From Micromonospora musae (GTDB taxonomy: Bacteria > Actinomycetota > Actinomycetes > Mycobacteriales > Micromonosporaceae), in NCBI RefSeq assembly GCF_003626635.1, contig NZ_RAZT01000002.1, forward strand, positions 496,001-560,000: a stretch of 64,000 nucleotides of DNA. The letters run 5' to 3'. The notes under the pieces were generated by a model. The model saw nothing but the letters and a program-made list of their open reading frames with translations, ran no database searches and was not told the DNA's origin. Within the stretch, counting starts at the first letter, position 1; each line of letters begins with the position of its first letter. Made by a program: the position numbers and the translations under genes. This document shows, piece by piece, positions 17,372-23,971 of this stretch.

Positions 17372-18574
17372 TCAGCCGGTGGTGACCGGCAGCGTGGCGT
17401 ACCCGCGCAGCACCAGGCGGTCGCGACGCTCGGCCGGACCGGCCAGGCTCAGGCGCGGCAGCATCGCCAGCAGCAGCGGGAACGCGACCTGGGCCTCCAG
17501 CCGGGCCAGCGGCGCACCGAGGCAGTAGTGGGCGCCGCCACCGAAGGAGACCGGCTGGATGTTCGGCCGGTCCGGGTCGAAGCGGTGCGGGTCCGGATAG
17601 CGGGCCGGATCCCGGTTGGCCGCGCCGAGCAGCATGGTGACGTCCGCGCCGCCGGGGAGCCGCAGCCCGTCACCGAGCTCCAGTTCGACTGTCGTGAGCC
17701 GGCCGGTGAGCTGAACCGGCGAGTCGTACCGCAGGATCTCCTCCACGAACGCCGGCGCGAGCTGCGGGTCGGCGCGCAGCCGGTCGGCCTGCTCGGGGTG
17801 CTCCAGCAGGAGCTTGATGCCGGTGCCGAGCAGGTTCGTGGTGGTCTCGAAGCCGGCCACCAGCAGCAGCACCAGGTTGGCGAGCAGCTCCTCGCCGGTC
17901 AGTCCGACCCCGTCGGTGTCGTCGTGCACGGCGACGAGCGCGCTGGTCAGGTCCTCCTGCGGGGCACGGCGGCGCTCCTCGATCAGGTCGACGAAGTAGG
18001 CCTCCAGCTCGCGGCCGGCCACGTCGGCGAGGCGCATCTCGTCCTCGGTGCTGATCGGCTCCAGCACCACTGTCAGGTCCGCGGCCCGCTGCCGGAACCA
18101 CGACCGGTCCGCCTCGGGAACGCCGAGCAGCGCGCAGATCACGCCGATCGGCAGCGGGAACGCGAACGCGCTCATGAAGTCGGCGTCGGCCGGCATCGCC
18201 TTGATCAGACTCTCCGCCTGGGCGGTGATGACGTCCCGCATCTCGGCGACCCGGCGGGCGGTGAAGGTGGCCGCCGCCGCCCGGCGTACCCGGCCGTGGT
18301 CCGGCGGGTTGCTCTGCAGCATCGAGAGCACGATCGAGGCGACGCCACGGTTGCGCCGCCAGTCCGGCCAGAAGCCGTCGTAGTCGGCGGCGTCGGCGAT
18401 GCGCAGGCTCGGCTCCCGCAGCAGGCGGTTCGTGAGCGCGTGCGTGGTGACGAACCAGCGGCCGTCCAGCGCCTGAAAGACCGGCGAGTGGGCCCGGATC
18501 ACGTCGTAGGCCGGGTACGGGTCGACGCGTCCCTCCGGCAGGAACAGTGACGCCAGCGCGGTCTGGTAGTCCAT
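17372..18574 (-). CDS. Cytochrome P450
   Basis: This 400-residue soluble bacterial P450 is expected to hydroxylate or epoxidise a small organic molecule using O2 and electrons from a ferredoxin system. The visible hallmarks are the I-helix LLLVAGFETTTN, the K-helix EEILRYDSPVQLTGR (ExxR) and the haem-thiolate loop FGGGAHYCLGAPLARLEAQ, with the ligand at C351. ATG 18574 follows GGGGAGGCACGAGG. No ferredoxin, reductase or biosynthetic gene is adjacent, so its substrate cannot be inferred; redox partners must come from elsewhere. It is divergent from the DUF488 gene. Confidence 0.96.
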   Translation of the reverse strand: MDYQTALASLFLPEGRVDPYPAYDVIRAHSPVFQALDGRWFVTTHALTNRLLREPSLRIADAADYDGFWPDWRRNRGVASIVLSMLQSNPPDHGRVRRAAAATFTARRVAEMRDVITAQAESLIKAMPADADFMSAFAFPLPIGVICALLGVPEADRSWFRQRAADLTVVLEPISTEDEMRLADVAGRELEAYFVDLIEERRRAPQEDLTSALVAVHDDTDGVGLTGEELLANLVLLLVAGFETTTNLLGTGIKLLLEHPEQADRLRADPQLAPAFVEEILRYDSPVQLTGRLTTVELELGDGLRLPGGADVTMLLGAANRDPARYPDPHRFDPDRPNIQPVSFGGGAHYCLGAPLARLEAQVAFPLLLAMLPRLSLAGPAERRDRLVLRGYATLPVTTG

Positions 18575-18706
18575 CCTCGTGCCTCCCCTGTAGACGCGGG
18601 TGCCGCCTTGCATCATGCCCGGCGTCGCGTTCGTGACGGTCGGCTCCGGCCCGGCGGGTCGCCGGTTGACCGGCGCGACGACCGGGCGACGCGGGATGAT
18701 CTGCTC

Positions 18707-19252
18707 GTGGAGACGGCGGAGCGGGGGGTCCTGCTGACGGTCGGCCACGGACCGTTGCGCCGTGACGCGCTCGGCGGACTGCTGGCCGGGGCCGGGGTGG
18801 GGCTCGTCGTCGACGTGCGCCGCTTCCCCGGCAGCCGCGCCAACCCGGACGTCCACCGGGACGCCCTTTCGCGGTGGCTACCGGAGCTGGGGATCGGATA
18901 CCGCTGGGAGGAGCGCCTCGGCGGCCGGCGACATCGACCGGCCGGCGCGCCGGAGCACGACACCTGGTGGACCGTTGCGGCGTTCCGTGCGTACGCCGCC
19001 CACAGCCGGACACCACAGTTCCTGGCGGCGTTGGATCTCGTACTCGACGAGGTCGCTTCGGGCCCGACGGTCATCATGTGCAGCGAGAGCGTCTGGTGGC
19101 GCTGCCATCGCCGGCTGATCGCCGACGTCACGACCCTGAGCCGCGCCGTGCCCGTACGCCACCTGATGCCGGACGGACGGTCGACGCCGCACCCGGTGGC
19201 GGCCGGTGCCCGGCTGCGTTCCGACGGCACTGTCGAGTGGACCGGCGGTTGA
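18707..19252 (+). CDS. DUF488 family protein
   Basis: This 181-residue cytoplasmic protein belongs to the DUF488 family, whose biochemical role is not established. Diagnostic stretches are LTVGHGPLRRDALGGLLAGA, LVVDVRRFPGSRANPD, the EHDTWWTVAAFRAYA helix, and the late Cys/His signature CSESVWWRCHRRLIADV. GTG 18707 gives the conserved beginning; the hexamer GATGAT lies six bases upstream and could be the -10 of a leaderless transcript, as no ribosome site is present. It is divergent from the P450 and convergent with the membrane protein gene. Confidence 0.85.
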   Translation: METAERGVLLTVGHGPLRRDALGGLLAGAGVGLVVDVRRFPGSRANPDVHRDALSRWLPELGIGYRWEERLGGRRHRPAGAPEHDTWWTVAAFRAYAAHSRTPQFLAALDLVLDEVASGPTVIMCSESVWWRCHRRLIADVTTLSRAVPVRHLMPDGRSTPHPVAAGARLRSDGTVEWTGG

Positions 19253-19268
19253 GGGCGTCCGCGCCGGA

Positions 19269-19697
19269 TCAGGACGTGGCGAGCAGGAGGATCCCGAGGG
19301 CGAGCAGCGTGGCGGCCTTCGCCACCTCCAGCAGCACGTAGTTGAGGTGGCTGCCGGAGCGGGGCGCGTCCTCGCCCGCGAGCACCCGCCGGGTCCGGGC
19401 GTTCAGCCGGGGCCGCACCGCGACGAGTTGCACAAGCAGCACCGCCGCCGCCAGGCCGGTCACCGCGACGACGGGGGCGGCCGGCGCGCCGAGGAGCACG
19501 GCCGCGAGCAGGGTCAGCGCGAGACCGGACTCGATCACGTTGAGCGCCCGGAAAACGAGTCGTCCGATGCCGAGCCCGATGGGCACCGTGACTCCGGGGG
19601 CGCGGAACTTCAGCGGCGCTTCGAGGAACGAGATGGCCAGCACCATCCCGAGCCAGACGAAGACCACGGCGGTGGCGAGGGCTGACGGCAGGCTCAT
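19269..19697 (-). CDS. Small four-helix membrane protein, unknown function
   Basis: This 142-residue integral membrane protein has hydrophobic segments at about residues 5-22, 46-68, 75-92 and 120-141, with a charged loop (RPRLNARTRRVLAGEDAPRSG) between helices 3 and 4. I do not recognise a named family. It begins 9 bases after the truncated globin on the same strand, so it is very likely cotranscribed with it and may be part of the nitric-oxide response (inference from context). Confidence 0.75.
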   Translation of the reverse strand: MSLPSALATAVVFVWLGMVLAISFLEAPLKFRAPGVTVPIGLGIGRLVFRALNVIESGLALTLLAAVLLGAPAAPVVAVTGLAAAVLLVQLVAVRPRLNARTRRVLAGEDAPRSGSHLNYVLLEVAKAATLLALGILLLATS

Positions 19698-19706
19698 CGA
19701 CCTCTC

Positions 19707-20153
19707 CTATCCCTGTGGATGGTCTTCGGGCGCCCGGAGGACCGGACCGGCCAGCGGGATGCGGCTCGGAGCCTCGTTGCGGTCGCCGGCCAGCCGGCGC
19801 TGCATCGCTCCGGCGATCCGGCCCGCCTGGAGCTTGGCGTGCTCGGCGCGGGGCCCGGCGTGCCGGTCGTCGATGGTGGCTGTCCAGAGCGCGAGCCAGC
19901 GGGCGAAGTGCCGTTCGGTCAGCGGTTCGAGCCGGTGCAGGTCGAGGTGGAGCCGGAGGGCGTTGCGCCGGTAGGCGCCGGACTTGAAGATCACGGTCTC
20001 CCAGAAGTCGCACATGATCGGCAGATGCCGGTCGAGGTCGAGCTTGGCGACGTCGACGAAGACGTGCCCGAGGAGATCGTCGGCGAAGGCGCGGGAGTAG
20101 AAGTCGGTGATGACACCGGCGATGTCGCTGCGGTCGCTGATGTCGGTCACCAT
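19707..20153 (-). CDS. Group III truncated haemoglobin
   Basis: This 148-residue haem protein is of the 2-on-2 truncated globin class, group III. The pattern is ITDFYSRAFADDLLGHVF (helices A-B), HLPIMCDFWETVIFKSGAYRRN (helices C-E) and the proximal histidine H82 in LTERHFARWLALW. The C-terminal extension beyond the globin fold (residues about 120-148) is short and charged. Group III globins bind O2 and NO and are linked to NO or peroxynitrite detoxification. AAGGAG lies 8 bases before ATG 20153. It is divergent, 45 bases away, from a Cys-containing winged-helix regulator that probably controls it. Confidence 0.9.
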   Translation of the reverse strand: MVTDISDRSDIAGVITDFYSRAFADDLLGHVFVDVAKLDLDRHLPIMCDFWETVIFKSGAYRRNALRLHLDLHRLEPLTERHFARWLALWTATIDDRHAGPRAEHAKLQAGRIAGAMQRRLAGDRNEAPSRIPLAGPVLRAPEDHPQG

Positions 20154-20198
20154 CTCCGGCGCTCCTTTTTCACAATCTTCATCGTATATATTGGGTCG
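20154..20198. promoter_or_regulatory. Shared divergent promoter region, globin / Fe-S type regulator
   Basis: Only 45 bases separate the two starts. On the plus strand TATATT (20187-20192) ends 6 bases before the regulator's GTG, so that transcript should be leaderless. The AT-rich block AATCTTCATCGTATATATT is unusual for this genome and is the likely operator, but no clean dyad is visible. Confidence 0.6.
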
Positions 20199-20849
20199 GT
20201 GAGCAGCCACGTGAGCTACGGCGCACTCGCGGTCCCGACCCGCCGACACCTGCTGGACGTGCTTCGCGAGCAGCGCCGGCCGATGGGCCTGCGAGAGCTG
20301 GCCACGATCACCGGGCTGCACGCCAACACCGTCCGGTTCCACCTGGACGTGCTGACCAGCGCCGGATTCGTCGCCCGGGAGCAGGGCCCGCCGACCGGGC
20401 CGGGACGACCCGCGACGCTCTACCGCAGCACCAGCCCCGGCACCTCCGGCGGCGGCTACCGGCTACTGGTCGGGATCCTGGCCGACCGCCTGGCCGAAGC
20501 CGACACGGAGGGCCTGGCCGAAGAGGCCGGGCGGAAGTGGCTGGACGCCTCCGCGGCGGCCGATCCGCCCCCGGAGGGCGATCCGCTCGGCACCGCCACG
20601 ACCCGCTCGGTCGCCCTCTTCACGGAGCTCGGCTTCGCTCCCACCGCCGAGACGAGTACGTCCGGCAGCCGGATCGAACTACGCGCGTGCCCCTTCATCG
20701 ACGAGGCACGCAAGCATCCCGACGTCGTCTGCGGCGTACACCGCGGCCTCCTGCGCGGGGTCGCGGAGGCGGTCACGCCGGCGGGACTGACCACCCGGCT
20801 GACGCCCTTCGCCCGCCCCGGCGTCTGCCTCGCCGAGATCATCCGTTAG
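20199..20849 (+). CDS. Winged-helix regulator with Fe-S-type cysteines (SufR-like)
   Basis: This 216-residue DNA-binding protein has an N-terminal winged helix: TRRHLLDVLREQRRPMGLREL, recognition helix HANTVRFHLDVLTSAGFV and wing GPGRPATLYR. The C-terminal region carries C164 (ACPFIDEARKHPDVVC), C178 and C210, the layout of SufR-like repressors that hold an Fe-S cluster sensing iron, oxygen or NO. GTG 20199 is 6 bases after a TATATT -10, implying leaderless translation. Its position, divergent from a group III globin and 135 bases from hmp, argues for an NO-sensing role rather than control of an Fe-S assembly operon, which is not present here. Confidence 0.82.
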   Translation: MSSHVSYGALAVPTRRHLLDVLREQRRPMGLRELATITGLHANTVRFHLDVLTSAGFVAREQGPPTGPGRPATLYRSTSPGTSGGGYRLLVGILADRLAEADTEGLAEEAGRKWLDASAAADPPPEGDPLGTATTRSVALFTELGFAPTAETSTSGSRIELRACPFIDEARKHPDVVCGVHRGLLRGVAEAVTPAGLTTRLTPFARPGVCLAEIIR

Positions 20850-20903
20850 CGCCGAACGGCCCCGCCGCTCCGAGCGCCGGCGCAGCGGACGGTCGGGGCG
20901 CTG

Positions 20904-20948
20904 ATGCCCGGCTCGTGCCGGGAAGCAGCGCCCCGCGAGCCGGGGCAT
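20904..20948. terminator. Bulged hairpin terminator between convergent regulator and hmp
   Basis: ATGCCCGGCTCG (20904-20915) pairs with CGAGCCGGGGCAT (20936-20948), with one bulged base. The loop itself contains further G/C pairing. Confidence 0.72.
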
Positions 20949-20984
20949 GCGCCCGAAGGCGCAGCCCCGGCCCGGACGGGACCG

Positions 20985-22196
20985 CTAGGAGCGGCTACCC
21001 ACCCACGCGTCGGAGCCGAAGACCTCGTACCGGATCTGGGCACCGGGTACGCCCCGGTCCCGAAGCCGGCTCCGGACCGCCTGCATGAACGGCAGCGGTC
21101 CGCACAGGTACACCTGCGCCTCCGGTGCCAGCGGGATCTCGTCGACCTCGATCCGCCCGGCACGCACCTCGGTCGACCCGTCGGCCTCGTGCGGCGCCTG
21201 CCGCTCGTACCAGACCAGGTGCCGGAAGGAGCGCAGTCGGGCGCCGCTGCCGATGATGTCGGGTCGCAGGCAGTGGCGGGCGAGGCTGCGTTCGGCGTGC
21301 GCGACGACGACGTCGCGGTTCGGCTCGGTGCGGGATACGTGGTCCAGGATGGCGGCCATCGGCGTGATACCGACGCCGGCGCTGACCAGCACCAACGGCG
21401 CGGTCCCGGCGGTCAGGGTGAGATCGCCGTAGGGGGCGCTCACCTCCAGCCGGTCCCCGGTACGGACGTTGTCGACGAGGTGGCTCGACACGAGCCCGTC
21501 CGGCGCCCCGCCGACGCCCCGCACCCGACGTACGGTGATCCGCAGACCGCCCAGCCCGTGGGCCGCCTGAGAGAGGGAGTACTGACGGATCTGCCGCCCG
21601 CCGTCCGGCAGATCGACGGCGACGCTGACGTACTGTCCTGCCCGATAGCTCGGCATCGGCGCCCCGTCGGCGCTGGTCAGCACGAACGAGACGGTGTCCT
21701 GCGCCTCCTCGCGCCGGTGGCTGACCACGACCTCGCGCCACGGGTGCTCCGGGTCGATGTCGGCGTGGGCGTACAACCTCGCCTCCAGGCCGATCAGCCG
21801 GCAGGCGAAGAGCCAGTAGACCTCGTCCCAGGCGGCGGCCACCGCGGGCGTGACCGCGTCGCCGAGCACGGCGCCGACCGCGTTCAGCAGGTAACGACCG
21901 ACGAGGGTGTACTGCTCCGGGCGGATGCCGAGCGAGGCGTGCCGGTGGGCGATGCGGCGGATCACCGGGTCGAAGCTCGCCCCCTCGCCCACCAGGTCCG
22001 AGGCGAAGGCGATCACGGCGCCGGCGAGCGCCCGGCGCTGCTCACCGCTGGCCTGCGCGCTGCGGCTGAAGAGGCGCCGCAGCTCCGGGTTCTCGGCGAG
22101 CATGGTGTCGTAGAAGAGCGCGGTGATCGTTTCGAGGTGTGCGCCAACGGCGGGAAGGGTGGCGCGCACGGTCGCTTCGTGCGTGGAGGACAGCAC
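20985..22196 (-). CDS. hmp: Flavohaemoglobin (nitric oxide dioxygenase)
   Basis: Flavohaemoglobin converts NO plus O2 to nitrate using NAD(P)H through FAD and haem. The 403-residue protein shows the globin domain (TVRATLPAVGAHLETITALFY; proximal His in RIAHRHASLGIRPEQY), then the FAD domain (RQYSLSQ) and the NAD domain (VSAGVGITPMAAILDHV, VYLCGPLPFM). GTG 22196 is chosen over ATG 22208: GGGAG lies 5 bases before it, and the protein then begins LSSTHEATVRATLP, as other family members do. It lies 52 bases downstream of nsrR on the same strand, so NsrR very probably represses it until NO appears. Confidence 0.94.
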   Translation of the reverse strand: MLSSTHEATVRATLPAVGAHLETITALFYDTMLAENPELRRLFSRSAQASGEQRRALAGAVIAFASDLVGEGASFDPVIRRIAHRHASLGIRPEQYTLVGRYLLNAVGAVLGDAVTPAVAAAWDEVYWLFACRLIGLEARLYAHADIDPEHPWREVVVSHRREEAQDTVSFVLTSADGAPMPSYRAGQYVSVAVDLPDGGRQIRQYSLSQAAHGLGGLRITVRRVRGVGGAPDGLVSSHLVDNVRTGDRLEVSAPYGDLTLTAGTAPLVLVSAGVGITPMAAILDHVSRTEPNRDVVVAHAERSLARHCLRPDIIGSGARLRSFRHLVWYERQAPHEADGSTEVRAGRIEVDEIPLAPEAQVYLCGPLPFMQAVRSRLRDRGVPGAQIRYEVFGSDAWVGSRS

Positions 22197-22248
22197 GGGG
22201 TCTCCCATCAGCTGTGGTGGATCGATGACTCGGGCGGGGTCCGGTCGC

Positions 22249-22674
22249 TCACCGGCTGGTGAGCGAGAGGAGCAGGTCCCGGGTCGGTGCATGCAGCAGA
22301 TCGCCGACGGTCACCTCGTCGAGGCTGGCGTAGAAGGCCTCCTGCGCGCGGCGGAGGGCACCACGGAGCCGGCAACCGGTCCGCAGCGGGCAGGCGGGCG
22401 TGTCGCAGTTGACCACCTCGCCGTCGGCTTCGAGCCGCCGGATGAGGCCGCCGATGCTCGCCGAGGTCGCGCCGTCCGCGAGCAGGACGCCACCGCCGCG
22501 CCCGCGGATCGTCTCGATCAGCCCCAGGTGCTGGAGCCGCTGGACGATCTTCGCGAGGTGGTTCCGTGGCACCGCGAGGGACTGCGCCAGTTCGTCGACA
22601 GTGGTCTTACCGCCCCGGGTCCCCAGGAGCATCACGACTCGGAGGCCGATGTCCGTCGACTGATTGAGCTGCAC
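22249..22674 (-). CDS. nsrR: NsrR, Rrf2-family Fe-S nitric-oxide sensor
   Basis: This 141-residue Rrf2 winged-helix repressor keeps all four expected [4Fe-4S] ligand positions of Streptomyces NsrR in kind: Asp8 (QSTDIGLRVVM) and three cysteines, C90, C95 and C101, in CDTPACPLRTGC. The first spacing is four residues, rather than the five I recall for the Streptomyces protein. The DNA-reading helix is VPRNHLAKIVQRLQHLGLI and the wing is RGRGGGVLLADG. NO destroys the cluster and lifts repression of hmp-type genes. The GTG start follows TAGGCT by 6 bases, so the transcript is probably leaderless. It is cotranscribed with hmp. Confidence 0.93.
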   Translation of the reverse strand: MQLNQSTDIGLRVVMLLGTRGGKTTVDELAQSLAVPRNHLAKIVQRLQHLGLIETIRGRGGGVLLADGATSASIGGLIRRLEADGEVVNCDTPACPLRTGCRLRGALRRAQEAFYASLDEVTVGDLLHAPTRDLLLSLTSR

Positions 22675-22680
22675 AGCGGG

Positions 22681-22758
22681 AGCCTAACAAAACAGGTATT
22701 TGATATTCCTCTTTTGTGGGTCGGGTCACCGCCGCCGGTCGTACCCTCCGCCTACGCT
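22681..22758. promoter_or_regulatory. nsrR promoter with NsrR-like operator, and facing leaderless promoter of the glycosylase gene
   Basis: On the minus strand TAGGCT (22681-22686) is the -10 of leaderless nsrR. Just upstream, AGGTAT-TTGAT-ATTCCT (22694-22710) is a dyad with five of six matching positions in an AT-rich island, fitting autoregulation by NsrR. On the plus strand TACGCT (22753-22758) ends six bases before the GTG of the YcaQ-like gene. Confidence 0.7.
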
Positions 22759-22764
22759 CGGCCG

Positions 22765-23871
22765 GTGACCGTGCACCCGCTGTCCCGCACCGACGCGCGA
22801 CGCCTCGCCGTGCGCGCCCAACTCCTGGACGCGCACCGACCGGCCGGGATGTTCGACGTCGTCCGTCGGCTGACGCTGGTGCAGAACGATCAGACCGCGG
22901 CCGTCGCGCCCAGCGCCGACCTGGTCCTGTGGAGCCGCCTCGGCGACTCCTACTCCCCCGGGCAGCTGCGCGACGCCCTCGACGAGCAGACCCTGCTGGA
23001 GCTGCACGGCTTCGTCCGGCCGCCGGAAGACCTCGCGCTCCACACGGCCGAGATGGCCGAGTGGCCCGGCCGTCCCCCGCTACGCGTTTGGCAGGAGGAG
23101 CTGCAGGAGTGGGTGGCCGTGAACAACGGCTGCCGACTGGACATCCTCGCCCGGCTGCGCGCCGACGGGCCGCTGACCTCGCGCGAGCTTCCCGACACCT
23201 GCGTGGTGCCGTGGCGCTCCTCCGGCTGGACCGACAACCGCAACGTCACCAAGCTGCTCGACTTCCTCGTCCAGCGGGGCGAGGTCGCCGCCGCCGGCCG
23301 GCGCGGCAAGGACCGGCTGTGGGACCTCGCCGAACGGATCTACCCGGACGAGGTGGTGCCGTACGAGGAGGCGATGCGGCTGCGGAACGAGCGCCGGCTG
23401 CGGTCGCTGGGCATCGCGCGTGAACGGGCGCCGGTGAGCCCGGGCGAGCCGAACGACGTTCGGGCGGCCGGTGAGCCCGCCGTCGTCGAGGGGGTGAAGG
23501 GCCGATGGCGGGTCGATCCCGAACTGCTGGACCAGACCTTCACGGGCCGGACCGCGCTGCTGTCCCCGCTGGACCGGCTCGTCTTCGACCGGACGCGGAT
23601 CGCCGAGCTGTTCGAGTTCGACTACCAACTGGAGATGTACAAGCCAGCCGCCGAGCGGCGCTGGGGCTACTGGGCGATGCCGATCCTGCACGGGGACCGG
23701 CTGGTCGGGAAGCTCGATGCGGCCGCCGACCGCAGGGCCGGTGTGCTGCGCGTGCACGCCATCCACCAGGACACTCCGTTCACCAGCGCGACCACCGCCG
23801 AGGTGCGGCGGGAGATCGAGGCCCTGGCCGAGTGGCTCCGGCTGACCCTGGTGGTGACGAGTCCACGCTGA
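22765..23871 (+). CDS. YcaQ/AlkX-like winged-helix DNA glycosylase
   Basis: This 368-residue HTH_42 family protein is related to E. coli YcaQ and Streptomyces AlkZ, which excise bulky alkylated bases and unhook interstrand crosslinks. The catalytic Q-x-D/Q motif is visible as Q40-N-D42 in LTLVQNDQT, i.e. the QxD (YcaQ-like) subtype, followed by the family stretch LVLWSRLGDSYSP. Later landmarks are LDILARLRADGPLTSREL, NVTKLLDFLVQRGEVAAAGRRGKDRLWDL and LLSPLDRLVFDR with YKPAAERRWGYWAMPILHGDRLVGKLD. The start is leaderless, with TACGCT 6 bases upstream. It is a single gene ending in a 16-bp hairpin. Confidence 0.87.
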   Translation: MTVHPLSRTDARRLAVRAQLLDAHRPAGMFDVVRRLTLVQNDQTAAVAPSADLVLWSRLGDSYSPGQLRDALDEQTLLELHGFVRPPEDLALHTAEMAEWPGRPPLRVWQEELQEWVAVNNGCRLDILARLRADGPLTSRELPDTCVVPWRSSGWTDNRNVTKLLDFLVQRGEVAAAGRRGKDRLWDLAERIYPDEVVPYEEAMRLRNERRLRSLGIARERAPVSPGEPNDVRAAGEPAVVEGVKGRWRVDPELLDQTFTGRTALLSPLDRLVFDRTRIAELFEFDYQLEMYKPAAERRWGYWAMPILHGDRLVGKLDAAADRRAGVLRVHAIHQDTPFTSATTAEVRREIEALAEWLRLTLVVTSPR

Positions 23872-23893
23872 CCGTGCTGGGCGGTGACGCCCG

Positions 23894-23939
23894 ACCACCT
23901 CGGCTGCGGCACCCGGTGGGGCACCGCAGCCGAGGTGGT
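23894..23939. terminator. Long perfect hairpin terminator
   Basis: ACCACCTCGGCTGCGG (23894-23909) pairs perfectly with CCGCAGCCGAGGTGGT (23924-23939), a 16-bp stem with a 14-base loop. It serves the convergent glycosylase and carboxypeptidase genes. Confidence 0.88.
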
Positions 23940-23971
23940 GGTGGGCGGACGCGTCAGCCGATCGGCGGGCG

